From the NCBI RefSeq assembly GCF_001262075.1, contig NZ_CP012073.1:1847001-1911000 (forward strand): DNA of 64,000 nucleotides, in the 5' to 3' direction. A model generated the notes under the pieces. That model searched no databases. It saw nothing but the letters and a program-made list of their open reading frames with translations, and was not told the origin of the DNA. Positions 60,532-64,000 of the stretch are shown one piece after another. Made by a program: the position numbers and the translations under genes. This DNA comes from Ottowia sp. oral taxon 894 (GTDB taxonomy: Bacteria; Pseudomonadota; Gammaproteobacteria; Burkholderiales; Burkholderiaceae_C). How positions within the stretch are numbered: position 1 is the first letter of the stretch; each line of letters begins with the position of its first letter.

Positions 60532-61521
60532 TCAATAGGCCATCCCATATTCAGATTTCATGACTTCCCGAAGCGGCCTTCTTCCGGCGCGCGGAAGCGG
60601 CTTTGCATAGCCGATGCGCAGCAGCAGTTGTGGATATTCACGGGTCGCGTGAAAAAGTTTCTCGCGCAATTTCCCGCGTATTTCAGCGACTTCGCAAGGC
60701 TGATTCAGGTATGCGCTGGCAATGCCTGCCCGGGTCAGCGAAAGCAGAAAACGCTGGAGCGCGCGCCCCGTGCTGATCCATGAAAAAACATCATCGGCCG
60801 GGCTGGTGATAAGCGCCAAATGGGATGAAGATGCGATTTTTTTCAAATCGGATTTGTTTTGTGATTTGCCGTTGAGCATGGATTTCACGATGGGTTCGCT
60901 GATCCAGCGGGGCAGACTGGGCGCGCCCAGGGCGGCGTAGCTGAGGCCGTCGCCCGTGCTTTCGGCGTGCTTTTTGTTGAAGCGCACCCATGAAAGCAAC
61001 TCCGCCTTGAAGGCGGGGTCGTTCATTTGCGCTTCATTGCCCTGCGTGACGGCTTCGGTCAGCAGCTTGAAGGCGCTGTCATCCTTCTTGAACAGATGGA
61101 TTTTTATTTCATTTCCGGCCCATTCCTCCAGAATGGCGCACAAAATATCTTCCGGAATGATTTTGTGATTGTATGTTGAGCGGTTTGTCTGCCGCTGTTC
61201 AATATAGGCAGAAAGCGGGCTTGGAATAATGCTGTCTGATTTTTGAAGCTGTATTCTGATGCTTCCATCGCCGCTTATTTCCGTCTGGGCGGCGTAATGC
61301 AAGGCTGAAGCTTGCAGGCAAAGATTTTCAGCCGCGCATCCCAGGCTGATGAACAATTCCCGGCGGTTGCCGTCCACGGCGGGCAGCGCCCTTGCGGGAT
61401 CGGGAAAAATGGCAATTTCATTGGCGTTGATTTCAAAATACCACGGCTGCGAGTTATGACCAGATGGAGCGCGGGTGGCGGCGGTAATGAGCTGGAGGGT
61501 GTCGGGTGAGGAAAGACGCAT
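60532..61521 (-). CDS. Nitroreductase-fold protein (Acg-like family)
   Basis: A 329-residue protein. The N-terminal TLQLITAATRAPSGHNSQPWYF is the FMN-binding start of nitroreductases. It is followed by RELFISLGCAAENLCLQASA, a large middle part and a C-terminal ISTGRALQRFLLSLTRAGIASAYLNQPCE. The longer form with two related halves resembles the Acg group, which is often a flavin-binding storage or inactive form rather than an active reductase. Base composition is lower in GC than the neighbours, suggesting acquisition. I chose the ATG at 61521 (MRLSSPDTLQL); an upstream start at 61578 is weaker. Substrate unknown. Confidence 0.75.
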   Translation of the reverse strand: MRLSSPDTLQLITAATRAPSGHNSQPWYFEINANEIAIFPDPARALPAVDGNRRELFISLGCAAENLCLQASALHYAAQTEISGDGSIRIQLQKSDSIIPSPLSAYIEQRQTNRSTYNHKIIPEDILCAILEEWAGNEIKIHLFKKDDSAFKLLTEAVTQGNEAQMNDPAFKAELLSWVRFNKKHAESTGDGLSYAALGAPSLPRWISEPIVKSMLNGKSQNKSDLKKIASSSHLALITSPADDVFSWISTGRALQRFLLSLTRAGIASAYLNQPCEVAEIRGKLREKLFHATREYPQLLLRIGYAKPLPRAGRRPLREVMKSEYGMAY

Positions 61522-61594
61522 GATGACTCTCGCAATGTCCGGCCGGATTCTCGCGCGGCGCTTCGGGTCTGGCTGCACTGGCCTGGCGGCGCAG

Positions 61595-61690
61595 AAAAGC
61601 TTAAAAACAGGAGCGAATTCAAGGGGCTGGAAATGCCATTTCGCGCAGTTTCCACTAGGACGTCATGCTGTTAATTCTGTAGCAACAATA
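61595..61690 (+). repeat. Dispersed 88-bp intergenic repeat, copy K
   Basis: Plus-oriented: AAAACAGGAGCGAATTCAAG, GCTGGAAATGCCATTTCGCG, GTTTCCACTAGGACGTCATG. The right end is diverged (TTAATTCTGTAGCAACAA). It lies between the divergent nitroreductase-like and rsuA genes, the only copy in a divergent gap. Confidence 0.9.
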
Positions 61691-61735
61691 TCGGGCAACG
61701 GTTTGACCAAGGCTGCAAGCCTGCAACAGGTGCCT

Positions 61736-62482
61736 ATGCTTTTCGCCATGCAACGTTTGGATGACCTTCTTTTTGCCCAGGGTTTTGGCACGCGCCGTCA
61801 GTGCGCGGGGCTGATTGCGCAGGGGCTGGTGCAAGTGCAAGGCGGCGTTTGCACTGACCCGGCGGCTGTTTTTCCGCCGCAGGGCCTGCGCATTGCCGTG
61901 CAGGGGCAGCCCTGGGAGTGCCGCAGTCCTGCGTATCTCATGCTTCACAAGCCAGCGGGCTATGAGTGTTCGCAGCGTCCCAGCGCCTGGCCCAGCATTT
62001 ATGCCTTGCTGCCTGCCATGCTGCGGCAGCGCCCTGCCGCCAAGGGTGGCAGGGCCAGCGGTGTGCAGGCTGTGGGCCGGCTGGATCAGGATACGACTGG
62101 CTTGTTGTTGCTCAGTGACGATGGCGCTTTCATTCACCGCATGAACGCCCCGCGCCGCCATGTGCCCAAGGTGTATGAGGTGAGCGCAGCGCATGCGGTG
62201 ACTGCCGCGCAAATTGCCCGGCTGCTGGAGGGGGTGGTTCTTCATGACGATCCCCAGCCCGTGCGCGCTGCCGCTTGCGAGGCGACGGGCAGTCATGCCT
62301 TGCGCCTGACGCTGACCGAGGGCAAGTACCACCAGGTCAAGCGCATGCTGGCTGCCGTGGGCAACCGCGTGACGGCGCTGCACCGCAGCCGCATTGGCCA
62401 GCTTGCCTTGCCCGCTGATCTGGCCCCCGGCCAGTGGCGCTGGCTGGACGAGGCGCAGCTGGCCTTGCTGCAGCCTTTGTGA
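61736..62482 (+). CDS. rsuA: 16S rRNA pseudouridine synthase, RsuA family
   Basis: A 248-residue enzyme. The N-terminal S4 RNA-binding domain (about residues 5-60, RLDDLLFAQGFGTRRQCAGLI) leads into the catalytic domain with the active-site Asp in AVGRLDQDTTGLLLLSDDG. The late EGKYHQVKRMLAAVGNRV is the family's third motif. RsuA modifies U516 of 16S rRNA; close relatives RluB/E/F act on 23S, so the exact site is inferred. ATG at 61736 has AGG 5 bp upstream; ATG at 61748 also fits. Confidence 0.88.
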   Translation: MLFAMQRLDDLLFAQGFGTRRQCAGLIAQGLVQVQGGVCTDPAAVFPPQGLRIAVQGQPWECRSPAYLMLHKPAGYECSQRPSAWPSIYALLPAMLRQRPAAKGGRASGVQAVGRLDQDTTGLLLLSDDGAFIHRMNAPRRHVPKVYEVSAAHAVTAAQIARLLEGVVLHDDPQPVRAAACEATGSHALRLTLTEGKYHQVKRMLAAVGNRVTALHRSRIGQLALPADLAPGQWRWLDEAQLALLQPL

Positions 62483-62764
62483 CCCGCTGAAGATGGGCAA
62501 GGCCTAAGAGCGCCCGGGGCCGCGCTTTCGCCCCTCATGGTCAGACTCTGAACAGGTTTCCGGCGTTTGTTCGCGCCCCGTCTTTCAGCGTGAAGAAGCG
62601 GTTTGGAATGGGCAAGGCGCGGGCGGGAAGCGAGGAATTTTTCGCTTCTGAATCAATAGCATGAGGTCTTGGTGGAATTTGCGAGGAACGGCATTTCAGG
62701 CCCCTCATATTTGCTCCTGTTTTTGGTGTATTCAGGCCAGCAGGAGCAGGCCGCACATGGGTTT
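62483..62764. other. Gap between convergent rsuA and tyrS
   Basis: Contains a partial second-family copy (GCTTTCGCCCCTCATGG and TCAGACTCTGAACAGGTTT, 62525-62562) and 88-bp repeat copy L. No gene is supported. Confidence 0.55.
62637..62730 (-). repeat. Dispersed 88-bp intergenic repeat, copy L
   Basis: Minus-oriented. On the minus strand: CCAAAAACAGGAGCAAATAT, GGCCTGAAATGCCGTTCC, AAATTCCACCAAGACCTCAT and TATTGATTCAGAAGCGAAAA. Confidence 0.88.
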
Positions 62765-64000
62765 TCAGGCCAGGGTGACGCGGGCGAATTTGCGCTTGCC
62801 CACTTGCACCACGTAAGTGCCGGGGCGCAGCTTCAGGGCCTTGTCGCTGATGACGGCGCTGTCTACGCGCACGCCGCCGCCGTCTATCAGGCGGTTGGCT
62901 TCGCTGGTGGAAGGGGCCAGGCCCGATTGCTTGAGCACCAGGCCGATGCCCAGGCCCTCGCTGCCGGCGCTCAGCTGCACTTGCGCAATGTCGTCGGGCA
63001 CGCCGCCTTTGCTGCGGTTGATGAAGTCTTGCTCGGCAGCGCTGGCTGCCTGGGCGCTGTGAAAGCGCGTGGTGATTTCGCGCGCGAGCATGACTTTGGC
63101 TTCTTTTGGGTTGCGGCCTGCGGCGACTTCGGCCTGGAGTTTTTCAATGCCGGCCAGGCTCTGGAAAGACAGCAGGGGGTACCAGCGCCACATGAGTTCG
63201 TCGCTGATGGACAGGACTTTGGCGAACATGGTGTTGGCGTCTTCGGTGATGCCGATGTAGTTGCCTTTGCTTTTGGACATTTTGTCCACGCCGTCCAGCC
63301 CCACGAGCAGGGGCATGGTGAGCGCGCATTGGGGTTCCTGCCCGTGTTCGATTTGCAGGTGGCGGCCCATGAGGAGGTTGAATTTCTGGTCGGTGCCGCC
63401 GAGTTCGAGGTCGCTTTTGAGGGCGACGGAGTCGTAGCCTTGCAGCAGGGGGTAGAGGAATTCGTGCAGGCTGATGGAGGCGCCGGAGTGAAAGCGCGCG
63501 TGAAAGTCGTTGCGCTCCATCATGCGGGCGACGGTGTATTGGGCCGCCAGCTGGATCATGCCGCGCGCGCCCAGCTGGTCGCACCACTCGCTGTTGTAGC
63601 GCAGCTCGGTTTTTTCAGGGCTGAGCACTTTGTAGGCCTGGGCGCGATAGGTTTCGGCGTTGGCGCGGATTTGTTCGGCGCTCAGCGGCGGGCGGGTGGT
63701 GTTGCGGCCGCTGGGGTCGCCAATGAGGGTGGTGAAGTCGCCAATGAGGAAGATGACGGTGTGGCCCAGGTTTTGCAGCTGGCGCAGCTTGTTGAGCACG
63801 ACGGTGTGGCCCAGATGGATGTCGGGCGCGGTGGGGTCCAGGCCCAGTTTGATGCGCAGCGGCTGGCCGGTGGCTTCGGCGCGGGCGAGTTTTTGTTCCC
63901 AGTCGGTGGCGGGCAGCAGTTCATCGCAGCCGCGCAGGGTGATTTGCATGGCTTCGCGCACGCGGTCGGTGATGGGAAAGGGGCTTGAAGCGGCTTGCGC
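62765..64000 (-). CDS. tyrS: Tyrosyl-tRNA synthetase (partial, 5' end outside window)
   Basis: A class I synthetase, at least 411 residues here. The HIGH motif appears as DIHLGH within [20 protein letters not shown], and [11 protein letters not shown] is the KMSKS loop. The S4 domain is C-terminal ([20 protein letters not shown]). The frame continues past the first in-frame GTG (63961) to the window edge, encoding the family-like [18 protein letters not shown], so the true start lies beyond 64000. Confidence 0.96.
   Translation of the reverse strand, partial: AQAASSPFPITDRVREAMQITLRGCDELLPATDWEQKLARAEATGQPLRIKLGLDPTAPDIHLGHTVVLNKLRQLQNLGHTVIFLIGDFTTLIGDPSGRNTTRPPLSAEQIRANAETYRAQAYKVLSPEKTELRYNSEWCDQLGARGMIQLAAQYTVARMMERNDFHARFHSGASISLHEFLYPLLQGYDSVALKSDLELGGTDQKFNLLMGRHLQIEHGQEPQCALTMPLLVGLDGVDKMSKSKGNYIGITEDANTMFAKVLSISDELMWRWYPLLSFQSLAGIEKLQAEVAAGRNPKEAKVMLAREITTRFHSAQAASAAEQDFINRSKGGVPDDIAQVQLSAGSEGLGIGLVLKQSGLAPSTSEANRLIDGGGVRVDSAVISDKALKLRPGTYVVQVGKRKFARVTLA

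Overview
This 64 kb window is a chromosomal segment of a high-GC betaproteobacterium, most likely order Burkholderiales and probably family Comamonadaceae. The evidence is gene order and sequence style: yhbY/rlmE/ftsH, petABC-sspAB-tRNA-Thr-dciA-secA, proS-lytic transglycosylase beside rppH and a CNP1-like gene, Na+-NQR, and betaproteobacterial pilin and cytochrome bc1 sequences. The placement comes from recognition, not from a database search. No prophage, insertion sequence, CRISPR array or defence island is visible. Both ends cut genes: an ABC permease on the left and tyrS on the right.

Layout. (1) 1-4.8 kb: a ybhGFSR-type ABC efflux operon on the minus strand. (2) 5.4-6 kb: a membrane-anchored cytochrome c5. 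(3) 6-13.5 kb: an AcrAB-OprM-type RND pump on the minus strand, a divergent TetR repressor with AcrR-like operators between them, and a pagL lipid A deacylase gene overlapping the repressor. (4) 13.5-24 kb: tRNA-Arg(CCG), malonyl-CoA decarboxylase, psd, the tRNA-modification pair tsaD/mnmM, a thioredoxin, an acyltransferase, dacB, a MarC-family protein and a copper-delivery pair (PCu(A)C and SCO). (5) 24.3-30.2 kb: a complete nqrABCDEF operon. (6) 30.6-35.9 kb: proB, a glycosyltransferase, yhbY, rlmE and ftsH. (7) 36-44 kb: a minor-pilin operon pilVWX-pilY1-pilE-fimT, visibly more AT-rich than its surroundings. (8) 44-50.4 kb: lytic transglycosylase, proS, rppH, CNP1-like, HtrA-type protease and Nif3-like. 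(9) 50.5-64 kb: pdxA, mscL, petABC, sspAB, tRNA-Thr, dciA, secA, a nitroreductase-like gene, rsuA and partial tyrS.

The genes are mostly envelope and energy functions: two efflux systems, lipid A remodelling, peptidoglycan enzymes, a pilus, the Na+-pumping NADH dehydrogenase, the bc1 complex and copper insertion factors, with translation and tRNA-modification genes between them.

The least explained signal is non-coding. A dispersed intergenic repeat of about 88 bp occurs twelve times, in both orientations, often where two genes converge. It has near-identical direct repeats at both ends (AGGAGCAAAT), a small internal hairpin whose stem changes in a compensatory way between copies, and a core containing CCACTAGGACATCATGCTAT. 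One copy supplies the last codons of an ABC ATPase and another has its core inverted. A second, looser repeat of about 60 bp occupies several of the same or neighbouring gaps.
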